DNA from: Thermus islandicus DSM 21543 | GTDB lineage: Bacteria > Deinococcota > Deinococci > Deinococcales > Thermaceae | NCBI RefSeq assembly: GCF_000421625.1 | Contig: NZ_ATXJ01000008.1 | Coordinates: 1-64,000, forward strand | Direction of reading: 5' to 3' | Length of the DNA: 64,000 bases | Shown: positions 1 through 7,862 of the stretch, one piece after another | Numbering within the stretch: position 1 is the stretch's first letter | How the letters are laid out: each line of letters opens with the position of its first letter | Program-made: the position numbers and the translations under genes | The notes under the pieces: generated by a model | The model's input: only the letters and a program-made list of their open reading frames with translations | What the model was told of the DNA's origin: nothing | Database searches by the model: none

Positions 1-197
1 CCATCCCCAAGGGAAAAACCGGCTTTCAAGATCCCCACCCGGAGGTCCGGGTTAGGGGGAGTATAGCACACACCGCAACCTTGGGCCAGGTCAAAATTTC
101 GGTGAGGAAAGAGCTCTTGGACGGCGCTTTGTTTTTCAAAGCCCAAAGAAAGCCAGTTGCATCGTAATTTTGCTGACAAGTGTAGCAAAGGCCCGCC
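1..197. other. Non-coding left edge downstream of cas1
   Basis: No credible gene lies here. The stretch is visibly richer in A and T than the coding DNA to its right, with runs such as aaaattt, gtttttc and gtaatttt. On the minus strand it directly follows the cas1 stop codon. A TATACT hexamer on the minus strand at 60-65 would fire leftward out of the window, but no well-spaced -35 is seen. Position and composition would suit a CRISPR leader or array flank; no complete repeat is present, so this is inference only. Confidence 0.4.
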
Positions 198-1145
198 CTA
201 TCGCCACAGGTAAAAAGGACTGTAGCGCCCCCGTCCCAAAAGGGCGGCCTTCAGGCGCTGGGCCTGGAGCTCTATCAGTTCCCCCAGGGGCTTGCGGAAA
301 CCCAGGGGGTGGGCCACCTCCTCCAGGAGGCGGCCCTCCAAGAGCTCTATGAGCCGCCTCCGGCCCTCCTCGTTCAGGTACACGCCCCCCTCCCGCGCCT
401 CGGCGTGGGCCGGGGTGAGGTGCCCCCTCCGGAAGGCGGAGAGGACCACCTGGTCCACGGCGGGCACCCGGAACTCCTCCATGAGGTCCAGGGCCAGGGC
501 GGGGCTCCGCCGCCCCTCGGCGTGGAGGAAGCCCACCTCGGGGTGGAGCCCCGCCAGGCGCACCGCCACCAGAACACGCCCCAGGAGGAGGGCGTAGCCG
601 TAGGAGAGGGCGGCGTTCACCGGGTCCCTAGGGGGCCTGCGGGCGCGCCCCCCAAAGCCTTGGGCGGTGAGGAGGCGGCCTAACCCCTGGAAGTAGGCCC
701 GGCTTCCTTCCCCCTCCGCTCCCCGGAGGCTCTCCAGCCTCCGGGCCTCCCCGGCCCGGGCGAGGGCCTGGGCCACCTCCTCGGCCTCGGGAAGGCCGTG
801 GCGCTCCAGGAGGGTGAGGGCGGAGCGGAGCTTGCCCACCACAAAGGCCCGGGCCAAGGGAAGGGCCTCGGCCCCAAACTGGGCCCGGAGGTGGCCTGGG
901 TGGGGGTCGGGGAAGGCCCCTGCCACCCCGTGGAGAGAGCCCTCCAGGGAGAGGAAGAAGACCGGCACCCCCTGCCGGAGAAGGAAGACCAGGGCGGGGG
1001 TGGAGAGGCGCACGTTGCCCCAGACGGCCACGCGCCGCACCTGGCGGGCGGGGAAGCTTCCCACCTCCACCCCCTCTTCCTCCAGGAGGAGCCGCCCCTG
1101 GCGCAGGCGCAGGACGCTCCCCTGGCGGGTCAGGTGAACGGTCAT
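198..1145 (-). CDS. cas1: CRISPR-associated endonuclease Cas1
   Basis: Cas1 is the metal-dependent integrase that, normally as a Cas1-Cas2 complex, inserts new spacers into a CRISPR array. The 315-residue protein has the expected N-terminal beta domain (about 1-85) and helical C-terminal catalytic domain. Likely catalytic residues are E144 (in RGAEGEGSRAYF), H208 (in EVGFLHAEG) and the acid in ALDLMEEFR (220-223). The NAALSYGYALL motif at 177-187 and the C-terminal SPFYLWR are typical. The start is the ATG at 1145, two bases after the stop of the upstream CARF gene, so the two are one leftward transcript. An in-frame ATG at 1211 lies inside the upstream gene and was rejected. No cas2 is present in the 197 bases that remain to the left. 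Confidence 0.93.
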   Translation of the reverse strand: MTVHLTRQGSVLRLRQGRLLLEEEGVEVGSFPARQVRRVAVWGNVRLSTPALVFLLRQGVPVFFLSLEGSLHGVAGAFPDPHPGHLRAQFGAEALPLARAFVVGKLRSALTLLERHGLPEAEEVAQALARAGEARRLESLRGAEGEGSRAYFQGLGRLLTAQGFGGRARRPPRDPVNAALSYGYALLLGRVLVAVRLAGLHPEVGFLHAEGRRSPALALDLMEEFRVPAVDQVVLSAFRRGHLTPAHAEAREGGVYLNEEGRRRLIELLEGRLLEEVAHPLGFRKPLGELIELQAQRLKAALLGRGRYSPFYLWR

Positions 1146-1147
1146 GG

Positions 1148-2353
1148 CTAGAACTTGGGCCAGGGGGGAAGGGGCGTGACCCTTTCGTCCAGCCCGGCAA
1201 GGAAGTCCCACAGGCGCTCGTAGTCCTCCCGCTCCACAGGTCTTGTGCCGTGGGCCAGGATGCTCTCGTGCCGCTTTTGGAGGAGGGCCTGGAGCCGGTT
1301 CTTCGCTCCGTAGAGGCGCTGGGCCAGGGTGCCCTTCTGGCCGAAGGCCAGGTCCAGGTCAAAGGCCGCCTCCAGGAGGTCCATGAGGCCTCTGGGCTTG
1401 AGGATGCGTTCCTTTAGCCCCTCGGGAAAGCCTTCGGGCCAGGTAGTGGGGTCTTTTAGGACAAGGCCCAGGCGTTCGTACACGTCTACTTCCACCACGA
1501 GCTCCAGCGCCCGGTACAGCCGGGCTAAGGCGTCGTCAAAGCGGCCGAGTTCGGCGCGGCGCGCGGCGTTGGCCAGGAGGTCCTGGAGGAGGGCGAAGGT
1601 GGGTTTGCCCCCGGCCTTCACGATGGCCTCGAGGTGGGGGAGGAGGTCCTCCAGGGCCTGGAGCACCCGCACCTTGCCCCCATGCCCCCAGGCCTCGGCC
1701 ACCGCCAGGGCCACGGGGAGGTGGGCGGAAAGCCTCCTCAAAGCCTCCTGGTGCCGGAAGCGGTCCCACTCCATAAGCCCCTCCACTACGCCCTTCATGG
1801 CCCCGTAGAAGCGGGTTTCCGAAGGGGACAGGGGCTTTTTCAAGAGCTCTTCCAACTCGTAGCTGGCCGCTCCCAGGTTCAGCCCGTTCCAGGCTCGGGT
1901 AAAGCCCGCCCACTCCCGGAGGCCGAAGCGGGCCGTGGGGTCCTCGAGGAGACGGAGCCTTTCGTGGCCGGAGAGAACCCGGCTTGTGCCAGGGTCCCGT
2001 TGCTGCCCGCCCACGTAGCTGAAAACCACCCCCCTCCCCGTGAGGGCCAGGGCGAGGCCCGCTGCCATGGGCTTGGTGCCCCCGGTGAGGTCGGCCACGA
2101 TGGCCTTCGCCTCCCACTCCAGGGCCTTCCTCAAGGCCCGTAGGGCCTTTTGGTAGGCCTCGAGGAGGCTTTCCGCGTCCTCCAGGAGGAGGGTGTGGTG
2201 GCGGAAGGAGTTGCCGTAGTCCCTTAGAAGCTCTGCGGCCACGGGGTGGCTCTCCTGGCTGGCCAGGAAGACCACCCCCTCGGGGGCGTGCTCGGCTAAG
2301 GCTACCTCCAGGGGGTCCCGGGTGGTCCCCACGGTGAGGATGAGGACCTTCAT
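1148..2353 (-). CDS. CARF-HEPN CRISPR ancillary protein (Cas02710/Csm6-like)
   Basis: This looks like a cyclic-oligoadenylate sensor linked to an RNase, the kind of accessory effector used by type III CRISPR systems. The 401-residue protein starts with a CARF-type Rossmann fold (MKVLILTVGTT; DLTGGTK at 88-94; SYVGGQQRD at 112-120). It ends with a helical region carrying RHESILAHG at 361-369, an R-X6-H match to the HEPN ribonuclease motif. This layout is that of the TIGR02710/Cas02710 family. The ATG at 2353 has a CATAAT hexamer six bases upstream and no Shine-Dalgarno, so translation is probably leaderless. It is the first gene of a two-gene unit with cas1. Activator and target are unknown. 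Family assignment is confident; activity is inferred. Confidence 0.85.
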   Translation of the reverse strand: MKVLILTVGTTRDPLEVALAEHAPEGVVFLASQESHPVAAELLRDYGNSFRHHTLLLEDAESLLEAYQKALRALRKALEWEAKAIVADLTGGTKPMAAGLALALTGRGVVFSYVGGQQRDPGTSRVLSGHERLRLLEDPTARFGLREWAGFTRAWNGLNLGAASYELEELLKKPLSPSETRFYGAMKGVVEGLMEWDRFRHQEALRRLSAHLPVALAVAEAWGHGGKVRVLQALEDLLPHLEAIVKAGGKPTFALLQDLLANAARRAELGRFDDALARLYRALELVVEVDVYERLGLVLKDPTTWPEGFPEGLKERILKPRGLMDLLEAAFDLDLAFGQKGTLAQRLYGAKNRLQALLQKRHESILAHGTRPVEREDYERLWDFLAGLDERVTPLPPWPKF

Positions 2354-2359
2354 GCCCCC

Positions 2360-2365
2360 ATTATG
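2360..2365 (-). promoter_or_regulatory. -10 hexamer (CATAAT) of the CARF gene, leaderless
   Basis: CATAAT on the minus strand ends six bases before the ATG at 2353. The spacing equals that of the better TANNNT sites in this window, which is the main support; the first base departs from consensus. Confidence 0.5.
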
Positions 2366-2372
2366 GCCCGGG

Positions 2373-2378
2373 TAGAAT
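2373..2378 (+). promoter_or_regulatory. -10 hexamer (TAGAAT) of the LysM gene, leaderless
   Basis: TAGAAT lies six bases before the ATG at 2385, and no Shine-Dalgarno sequence fits between them. It is divergent from the CARF-gene -10 only seven bases away, so the two promoters share a 31-base intergenic region. Confidence 0.7.
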
Positions 2379-2384
2379 GGACCC

Positions 2385-3197
2385 ATGCGAAAGGTGGCCT
2401 TGGTCCTGGCCTTCGGCCTTGCCCTGGCCCAGCCCACCCACACCGTGGCCCCCGGGGACACCCTCTTTTCCCTGGCGCGGCGCTATGGGACCACGGTGGA
2501 GGAGCTCATGCGCCTGAACGGGCTTGCGAGCTTCCTCCTCCAGCCCGGGCAGGTGCTCCGGCTTCCCGAGAAGGGCCGGGTGCACGTGGTGGCCCCCGGG
2601 GATACCCTTTATTCCATCGCCCGGCGCTACGGGACCACGGTGGAGGAGCTCATGCGCCTCAATGGCCTCGCCTCGGCGGAGCTCAAGGTGGGCCAGAGGC
2701 TTCTCCTTCCCGGGGGGGCCACCGCACTCCCCCAAGCCCAGGCCGAAAGCGGCCCCTCCCCGCCTCCGGGAGGCGATACCCCGCCCGAGGACTACGACCC
2801 GGAAAGCCCCCTCCTCCGAATCGTGCTCCGCTACCTGGGCGTGCCCTACAAGTACGGGGCGAACTCCCCTTTGGCCCTAGACTGCTCCGCCTTTGTGGCC
2901 CAGGTTTACGCCGAGCTGGGGGTGGCCCTGCCCCGGACCTCGAGGGAGCAGTACCAGCTCCTCTCCCCGGTAGAGGAGCCTCGCCCCGGGGACTTGGTCT
3001 TCTTCAGCTTCGGGGGGAAGGAGGTGGACCACGTGGGGGTCTACCTGGGCCGAAAGGTGTTCGCCCACGCCAGCAGTTACGGGAGCCGGGTGGTGATTGA
3101 GAGCCTCGAGGCGCCCTTCTATCAGAAGGCCTACCGGGGGGCGAGGCGGGTCATGGCCAGTCCGGCACCTCCCCCCGGGCCTTCCGCAGGGCGGTGA
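2385..3197 (+). CDS. Secreted LysM-LysM-NlpC/P60 peptidoglycan hydrolase
   Basis: Predicted cell-wall D,L-endopeptidase that cuts peptide stems of peptidoglycan. The 270-residue protein has a short signal peptide (cleavage after ALA, about residue 15), two LysM domains (about 18-61 and 67-110) that bind glycan, a Pro/Gly-rich linker (about 111-138) and a C-terminal NlpC/P60 domain. Catalytic residues visible are C167 (LDCSAF), H216 (VDHVGVY) and H228 (FAHASS). Translation from ATG 2385 appears leaderless. The 3' end overlaps the convergent nitroreductase gene by 47 bases. The LysM domains are nearly identical in part at the DNA level. Confidence 0.9.
   Translation: MRKVALVLAFGLALAQPTHTVAPGDTLFSLARRYGTTVEELMRLNGLASFLLQPGQVLRLPEKGRVHVVAPGDTLYSIARRYGTTVEELMRLNGLASAELKVGQRLLLPGGATALPQAQAESGPSPPPGGDTPPEDYDPESPLLRIVLRYLGVPYKYGANSPLALDCSAFVAQVYAELGVALPRTSREQYQLLSPVEEPRPGDLVFFSFGGKEVDHVGVYLGRKVFAHASSYGSRVVIESLEAPFYQKAYRGARRVMASPAPPPGPSAGR
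2478..2659 (+). repeat. Direct DNA repeat encoding parts of the two LysM domains
   Basis: Bases 2478-2515 and 2622-2659 are 38-base copies differing at one wobble position (tat versus tac), with a period of 144 bases, or 48 codons. Sequence on both sides is more diverged, so a recent duplication or gene conversion limited to this patch is likely. Confidence 0.85.
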
Positions 3198-4071
3198 GGA
3201 GGGCCTCCCCCGGCCTCCCCTCGCCCCGGAAGGCCCGCGCCTCTTCCTCCAGCCAGGCCTCGCCTTTGCGGAAAAGCACGGCCCGGGCCTCCTCCAAGGC
3301 CTCCTCCAGGAGGGCCCCCAGGGAGTAGAAGGAGGCCCCCGGGGGGAGGTCCGGGTCCAGGCCCTGCCGGGCAAGGGTGCGGCCGTAGGGCCCTTCCCTG
3401 GCCTCCATGGTGCCCCCCTCGGCGAAGTAGCGCCGCAGGATGCGGTTCCAGTCCCCTACCCGGCTGTAGGGGGCCATGGCCCGGTAGGCCTCTTCCAGGT
3501 CCTCCTCGGCGTAGGGGCGGTAGCGGTCCTCGTGGACCACGAGCCTCCGGGGAAGCCTAGGCCTAGGGGGGCCTTCCTCGTCGGGCACGCCCACGGCGAG
3601 CCCCGCCACCGGCAGGACCCCAGGGGGAAGCCCGAGGAGGTCCACCAGGGCCTCAATGCCGTTGAGCACCCCACCGATGAAGCAGACCCCGTAGCCCATG
3701 GCCTCGGCGGTGAGGGCGAGGTAGGCCCCGGCGAGCCCCGCGTCCAAAAGGGCGAAGTGGAGGGCGGTCCTGGGCCAAAAGGCCATCCGCTGCCCCCGGT
3801 GGGCGAGGAGGCGCTCGAGGCGGTGGACGTCGGCCAGGAGGAGGAAGAACTCGGCGGCCTGTCGGATGTGCTCCTGGTCCCCGGAAAGCCTTGCGATCTC
3901 CTCCCTAAGCCTCGGGTCCCTTATGCGGATTGCGGAGTAGAGCTGGGCGCTGGCGTCGGTGGGGGCTCGCTGGAGGGCAAAGAGGAGCTTCTCTAAGTCC
4001 TCCTCGGGGATGGGCACGGGCTTGAAGCGGCGGACGCTTCGCCTTTTCGCCAGTATGGGGGTGAGGTCCAT
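3151..4071 (-). CDS. Nitroreductase-family FMN oxidoreductase
   Basis: Member of the nitroreductase family: FMN enzymes that use NAD(P)H to reduce nitro compounds, quinones or related substrates. The 306-residue protein opens with the family N-terminus RRSVRRFKPVPI and the APTDASAQ segment, followed by the central dimer helices (ALLDAGLAGAYLALTAEAMGYG) and the VGVPDEE turn. It is longer than the usual 200-250 residues, with about 90 extra C-terminal residues of unassigned role. The substrate cannot be read from sequence. Start ATG 4071 has a TATCCT -10 six bases upstream, hence a leaderless message. It overlaps the LysM gene tail to tail. Confidence 0.8.
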   Translation of the reverse strand: MDLTPILAKRRSVRRFKPVPIPEEDLEKLLFALQRAPTDASAQLYSAIRIRDPRLREEIARLSGDQEHIRQAAEFFLLLADVHRLERLLAHRGQRMAFWPRTALHFALLDAGLAGAYLALTAEAMGYGVCFIGGVLNGIEALVDLLGLPPGVLPVAGLAVGVPDEEGPPRPRLPRRLVVHEDRYRPYAEEDLEEAYRAMAPYSRVGDWNRILRRYFAEGGTMEAREGPYGRTLARQGLDPDLPPGASFYSLGALLEEALEEARAVLFRKGEAWLEEEARAFRGEGRPGEALLTALRKARGEVPDWP

Positions 4072-4077
4072 GGGGGA

Positions 4078-4083
4078 AGGATA
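4078..4083 (-). promoter_or_regulatory. -10 hexamer (TATCCT) of the nitroreductase gene, leaderless
   Basis: TATCCT on the minus strand ends six bases before the ATG at 4071. It lies in the 33-base gap after the nucleotidyltransferase gene and gives the nitroreductase its own promoter. Confidence 0.65.
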
Positions 4084-4104
4084 AAGCCTTGGGCTGGCCT
4101 GGGG

Positions 4105-4425
4105 TCAACCCACTGGGGTCCCTTCGCCCAGAAGGACAAGGCCTTCCCGGGCGGCCTCCCCCACAAGGCCGATCTCCCCCTTGCGGGCTTCCCACTCCTC
4201 GGGGGTGAGCGCCACGTAGTCCACGTTCCTCAGGGGAAGGAGGCGGTACAGGAGCTGGACCCGGCTCAGGTAGTCCATGCCCCGAAAGGCGGGGGAGACC
4301 ACGAGGAGGTCCCAGTCGCTCTCCTCCAGGGCTTCGCCCCGGGCCCGGGATCCGAAAAGGAGCGCCCGTGTGAGGGGAATGGGAAGCCCTTGCAGGAGCT
4401 TTCTTAGCAGGGCGCTAGAGGCCAA
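4105..4425 (-). CDS. Minimal nucleotidyltransferase (MNT-like) domain protein
   Basis: Small protein of the nucleotidyltransferase superfamily, which transfers NMP groups to proteins or small molecules. The core motif is ALLFGSRARGEALEESDWDLLVV: G25-S26, then D37 and D39 as metal ligands, with D69 (RNVDYVAL) as the likely third carboxylate. Length of 106 residues suits an MNT subunit. The start is uncertain: I chose TTG at 4425, which overlaps the end of the prepilin peptidase gene by 11 bases; CTG at 4410 is another option. MNT proteins usually pair with a HEPN protein, yet none is next to it here. Probably co-transcribed with pilD. Confidence 0.7.
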   Translation of the reverse strand: MASSALLRKLLQGLPIPLTRALLFGSRARGEALEESDWDLLVVSPAFRGMDYLSRVQLLYRLLPLRNVDYVALTPEEWEARKGEIGLVGEAAREGLVLLGEGTPVG

Positions 4426-5479
4426 GGAAGCGCAGGTAGGCCTTCCAGAGGGCCTCCCCGAAGAAGAGGGCCACCACCCCCCCGAGGGCCAGGTAGGGGC
4501 CGAAGGGGAGCTTCCGCTGCCGGAAAAGGAGGCCAAAGAGGGCCCCAGCGAAGACCCCGAGGAAAAGCGCCAGGAAGGCGTAGGGTCCAAGCCAAGCGCC
4601 AAGGGCCCCCAGGAGCTTCACGTCCCCGTAGCCCAGGGCCACGGGCTCCTCTTCCTCCTCAGGAAGGGGCCGGAAGGCCCAGTAGAGCCCCCCGGCGAGG
4701 GCCAGGCCCCCGGCGGCGAGGAGGCTTCCCTTTAGGCTTTCCAGCAGGTCTAGCCCCAGGGCCGGGGCGAGGAGGAGGGAAAGGGGCAGGAGGGGAAGGG
4801 TCATCCGGTCGGGGAGGACCACGGGCCGCCCGGTGCGGGCGGAAAGCCCCCAGGTGAGGAAGGCGAGGGCCATCCCCACCCCCGCCCCCCAAAGCGCCCC
4901 GAAGAGGGCCGCCATGTGCACCTGGTGGGGCCCCACGGGGACCTCGGCCCTACCCTCCCTGAAGCGCCTCAGGAAGAGGTTTGCGTACCCTGCCACCAGG
5001 CCAAGCCCCCCGGCGGCCATGAGGCTTCCGTCCAGGCTCTCCCGGAAGGGCAGGGGAAAGGCGAAGAGCCAGGAGGCGAAAAGCCCCAGGAAGAGGAGGC
5101 CGTAGGTGAGGGCGTCGGGAAGCTCAAAGGTGTCCAGGTCCAAGAAGGAGAGGGCCACCAGGAGGGCCAGGAAGGCGAAGACCAGGAAGGCCTCCACCCC
5201 TGGGGGGTAAAAGCGGCTGGCCAGGAGGAAAAGCCCCCCGGTCAGGGCCTCCACCAGGGGGTAGCGGGGGGAGATGGGACGGGCGCAATAGCGGCACCGC
5301 CCCTTGAGGAGGAGGTAGGAGAGGACGGGGACGAGGTCTAAGGGGCCCAAAGGGTGGCCGCACTGGGGGCAGCGGGAGGAAGGGAAAACCAAGGACTCCC
5401 CCCGGGGGAGGCGGTGGATCACCACGTTCAGAAAAGAGCCCACCGCAAGGCCCAAAAGCAGGGCGAAGAGGGACCACAT
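4415..5479 (-). CDS. pilD: Prepilin peptidase PilD with duplicated catalytic half
   Basis: Membrane aspartic protease and N-methylase that processes type IV prepilins, needed for pili and natural transformation. The N-terminus carries GSFLNVVIHRLPRGESL and two zinc-binding pairs, CPQC (37-40) and CRYC (62-65). The catalytic half appears twice: ELPDALT (119-125) with GSLMAAGG (151-158), and again VLPDRMT (221-227) with GSLLAAGG (251-258). The first copy keeps DLDTFELPD but its second motif is replaced (GPHQVH, 183-188); the second copy keeps GYGDVK (283-288) but lacks DLD. At 354 residues it exceeds the usual 250-290 by about one repeat. The ATG at 5479 has TAGAAT six bases upstream. Confidence 0.93.
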   Translation of the reverse strand: MWSLFALLLGLAVGSFLNVVIHRLPRGESLVFPSSRCPQCGHPLGPLDLVPVLSYLLLKGRCRYCARPISPRYPLVEALTGGLFLLASRFYPPGVEAFLVFAFLALLVALSFLDLDTFELPDALTYGLLFLGLFASWLFAFPLPFRESLDGSLMAAGGLGLVAGYANLFLRRFREGRAEVPVGPHQVHMAALFGALWGAGVGMALAFLTWGLSARTGRPVVLPDRMTLPLLPLSLLLAPALGLDLLESLKGSLLAAGGLALAGGLYWAFRPLPEEEEEPVALGYGDVKLLGALGAWLGPYAFLALFLGVFAGALFGLLFRQRKLPFGPYLALGGVVALFFGEALWKAYLRFLGL

Positions 5480-5485
5480 AAGGGC

Positions 5486-5491
5486 ATTCTA
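5486..5491 (-). promoter_or_regulatory. -10 hexamer (TAGAAT) of pilD, leaderless
   Basis: TAGAAT on the minus strand ends six bases before the pilD ATG at 5479. No Shine-Dalgarno lies in the spacer. Confidence 0.7.
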
Positions 5492-5533
5492 CGGGGTAGC
5501 CTGGCTTTCACAGGGCTTTGAAGGGTTCGGGTG

Positions 5534-5539
5534 TAGGAT
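5534..5539 (+). promoter_or_regulatory. -10 hexamer (TAGGAT) of the carboxypeptidase gene, leaderless
   Basis: TAGGAT is followed by six bases and the GTG start at 5546. It decides the start codon, because no Shine-Dalgarno and no upstream in-frame alternative is seen. Confidence 0.65.
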
Positions 5540-5545
5540 AGCTCC

Positions 5546-7081
5546 GTGACGCCGGAAACCGCTTACCAAAACCTCCTGGAGTTCCAGAGGGAAACCGCCT
5601 ACCTCGCCTCTTTGGGGGCCCTCGCCGCCTGGGACCAGCGCACCATGATCCCCAAAAAGGGCCACGAGCACCGGGCCCAGCAGATGGCCGCCCTGGCCCG
5701 GCTCCTCCACCAGCGGATGACGGACCCCAGGATCGGGGAGTGGCTTGGAGGAGTGGAGGGAAGCCCCCTGGTCCAGGACCCCCTCTCCGACGCCGCGGTG
5801 AACGTCCGGGCCTGGAGGCTCGCCTATGAGCGGGCCCGGGCCATTCCCGAGAGGCTCGCCGTGGAGCTGGCCCAGGCCAGAAGCGAGGGGGAGACCGCCT
5901 GGGAGGCCCTCCGCCCCCAGGACGACTGGAAGGGCTTCCTGCCCTACTTGCGGCGCCTCTACGCCCTGGTGCGGGAGGAGGCCGAGATCCTGATGGGGGT
6001 GGGGCCGGACCCCCTGGACCCCCCCTTTGGGGAGGTTTACGATGCCCTTCTGGACGGGTACGAGCCCGGGGCAAGGGCCAAGGACCTCGAGCCCCTTTTC
6101 GCCCGCCTGCGGCAGGGGCTTCGGGGCCTTCTGGACCGCATCCTGGGGAGCGGGCGGAGGCCCGACACGGGCCTCCTGCACCGCCCCTTCCCCGCCGAGG
6201 CGCAAAGGGGCTTTGCCCTGGAGCTCCTCAAGGCCTGCGGCTACGACCTCGAGGCGGGCCGCCTGGACCCCACCGCTCATCCCTTTGCCATCGCCATCGG
6301 CCCCGGGGACGTGCGCATCACCACCCGCTACTACCAGGACTTCTTCAACGCCGGCATCTTCGGCACCCTCCACGAGATGGGCCACGCCCTCTACGAGCAG
6401 GGCCTGCCCAAGGAGCACTGGGGCACCCCCAGGGGGGAGGCGGTCTCCCTGGGGGTCCACGAGTCCCAAAGCCGCACCTGGGAGAACCTGGTGGGCCGCT
6501 CCTTGGGCTTCTGGGAGCGCTTCTTCCCCCGGGCCCAGGAGGTGTTCCCGAGCCTAAAGGACGTGCACCTAAAGGACTTCCACCTTGCCGTGAACGCTGT
6601 GGAGCCCTCCCTGATCCGGGTGGAGGCGGACGAGGTCACCTACAACCTCCATATCCTGGTGCGCCTGGAGCTGGAGCTCGCCCTCTTCAGGGGGGAGCTT
6701 GCCCTAGAAGACCTCCCTGGGGCTTGGGAGGAGCGGTACCGGGCCTACCTGGGGGTGGCCCCTAAGGACTACAAGGACGGGGTCATGCAGGACGTGCATT
6801 GGTCGGGGGGGATGTTCGGTTACTTCCCCACCTACACCCTGGGCAACCTTTACGCCGCCCAGTTCTTCGCCAAGGCCCAAGAGGAGCTCGGCCCCCTCGA
6901 GCCCCTGTTCGCCCGGGGGGAGTTCCGGCCCTTCCTGGACTGGTCCCGCGCCAAGATCCACGCCGAGGGGAGCCGGTACAGGCCCCGTGCCCTGATGGAG
7001 CGGGTTACCGGCGCTCCTCCCAGCGAGCGCCCCTTCCTAACGTACCTGGAGAGGAAGTACACCGCTCTCTACGGCCTCTAA
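5546..7081 (+). CDS. Carboxypeptidase Taq (M32 family)
   Basis: Thermostable metallocarboxypeptidase removing C-terminal residues with broad specificity, cytosolic (no signal peptide). The 511-residue length matches the family. The zinc-binding motif HEMGH sits in [15 protein letters not shown], about residues 274-278, and the downstream [15 protein letters not shown] stretch supplies the third ligand glutamate and family signature; GNLYAAQFF near the C-terminus is also conserved. Start is GTG 5546, set by the -10 hexamer six bases upstream. The gene is monocistronic; it ends 28 bases before the convergent ABC permease gene. Confidence 0.95.
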   Translation: MTPETAYQNLLEFQRETAYLASLGALAAWDQRTMIPKKGHEHRAQQMAALARLLHQRMTDPRIGEWLGGVEGSPLVQDPLSDAAVNVRAWRLAYERARAIPERLAVELAQARSEGETAWEALRPQDDWKGFLPYLRRLYALVREEAEILMGVGPDPLDPPFGEVYDALLDGYEPGARAKDLEPLFARLRQGLRGLLDRILGSGRRPDTGLLHRPFPAEAQRGFALELLKACGYDLEAGRLDPTAHPFAIAIGPGDVRITTRYYQDFFNAGIFGTLHEMGHALYEQGLPKEHWGTPRGEAVSLGVHESQSRTWENLVGRSLGFWERFFPRAQEVFPSLKDVHLKDFHLAVNAVEPSLIRVEADEVTYNLHILVRLELELALFRGELALEDLPGAWEERYRAYLGVAPKDYKDGVMQDVHWSGGMFGYFPTYTLGNLYAAQFFAKAQEELGPLEPLFARGEFRPFLDWSRAKIHAEGSRYRPRALMERVTGAPPSERPFLTYLERKYTALYGL

Positions 7082-7109
7082 GGGGGCCCCGCGCGGCCCG
7101 GGTGGGGGC

Positions 7110-7862
7110 CTAGTAGCCATGGAGAAGCCCGAGCCGCTTGGCCCGCCTGACCGCCCTCCGGAAGAGGAAGAGCCCCAGGAGGAAGTAGGCGAGGCTATTC
7201 AGGAAGGCCAGCCCCAGGCTCCAAGCTTCCAGGGGAGCCCCCTCCGCCAGCATCCTGCGGGCCAGGGCCGCTCCCGGGGCCAGGGGCACGAAGAGGAACA
7301 CCCCGCTTCCCGGCGCCTGCAGGAGGAAGAGGAGAAGGAACTGGGAGAGCCCCAAAAGCTGCCCTACCCGCTTAAAGAGGAGGGCCAGGGAGGCCATGGC
7401 GAAGCCCAGGCCGTACCCCCCCAGGACCACGACCAAAAAGGGCAGGACCCCTCCCGGGGTGAAGGCCAGGCGGGCCCCGGTGAGGGCCATGAGCGTCAGG
7501 CCCACCAGGAGGACCAGGAGGCCCTGGGTGAGGAGGCCTGCCAGGTTGCGCACCAGGAAGAGGGGGATGGGGCCGTAGGGGGTGAGGAAGACCTGCTCCA
7601 GGGTGCCCGTCTGGGCCTCTTCCATGAGGCCGAAGGAGAGGCTGTTGTAGGAGGAGAGGGTAAAGGTCCACAGGAGATAGCCCGCCAGCACGGCCTCGAG
7701 CCTGTCCCCGAACTCCGCGCCCGGCCCCGCCAAGAACCGGGCCCCCAGGAAGAGGAGGTAGAAGAGGAGGCTCAGGGTCACCACCCCCCCCACGAGCTCC
7801 AGGGGATAGCGGCGTAAGGTGAGGAGGCTCCGCCAGAACTCTGCCAGGAAAAGGTCAAGCAC
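7110..7862 (-). CDS. ABC-2 type transporter permease
   Basis: Membrane subunit of an ABC exporter. The 250-residue protein has about six hydrophobic segments (around 23-45, 58-75, 105-130, 138-160, 175-195 and 220-238) and the ABC-2 feature EEAQTGTLEQVFLTPYGP between segments two and three, which contacts the ATPase. Its start overlaps the end of the ATPase gene by eight bases, so the two are translationally coupled. Substrate unknown; such pairs export drugs, antibiotics or polysaccharides. Confidence 0.88.
   Translation of the reverse strand: MLDLFLAEFWRSLLTLRRYPLELVGGVVTLSLLFYLLFLGARFLAGPGAEFGDRLEAVLAGYLLWTFTLSSYNSLSFGLMEEAQTGTLEQVFLTPYGPIPLFLVRNLAGLLTQGLLVLLVGLTLMALTGARLAFTPGGVLPFLVVVLGGYGLGFAMASLALLFKRVGQLLGLSQFLLLFLLQAPGSGVFLFVPLAPGAALARRMLAEGAPLEAWSLGLAFLNSLAYFLLGLFLFRRAVRRAKRLGLLHGY

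Noticed and set aside
1-13. Possible end of a type I-E-like CRISPR repeat (ccatcccca at the very left edge).
   Set aside because: Only nine bases agree with the Thermus repeat I remember and the next bases diverge; no second copy is in the window.
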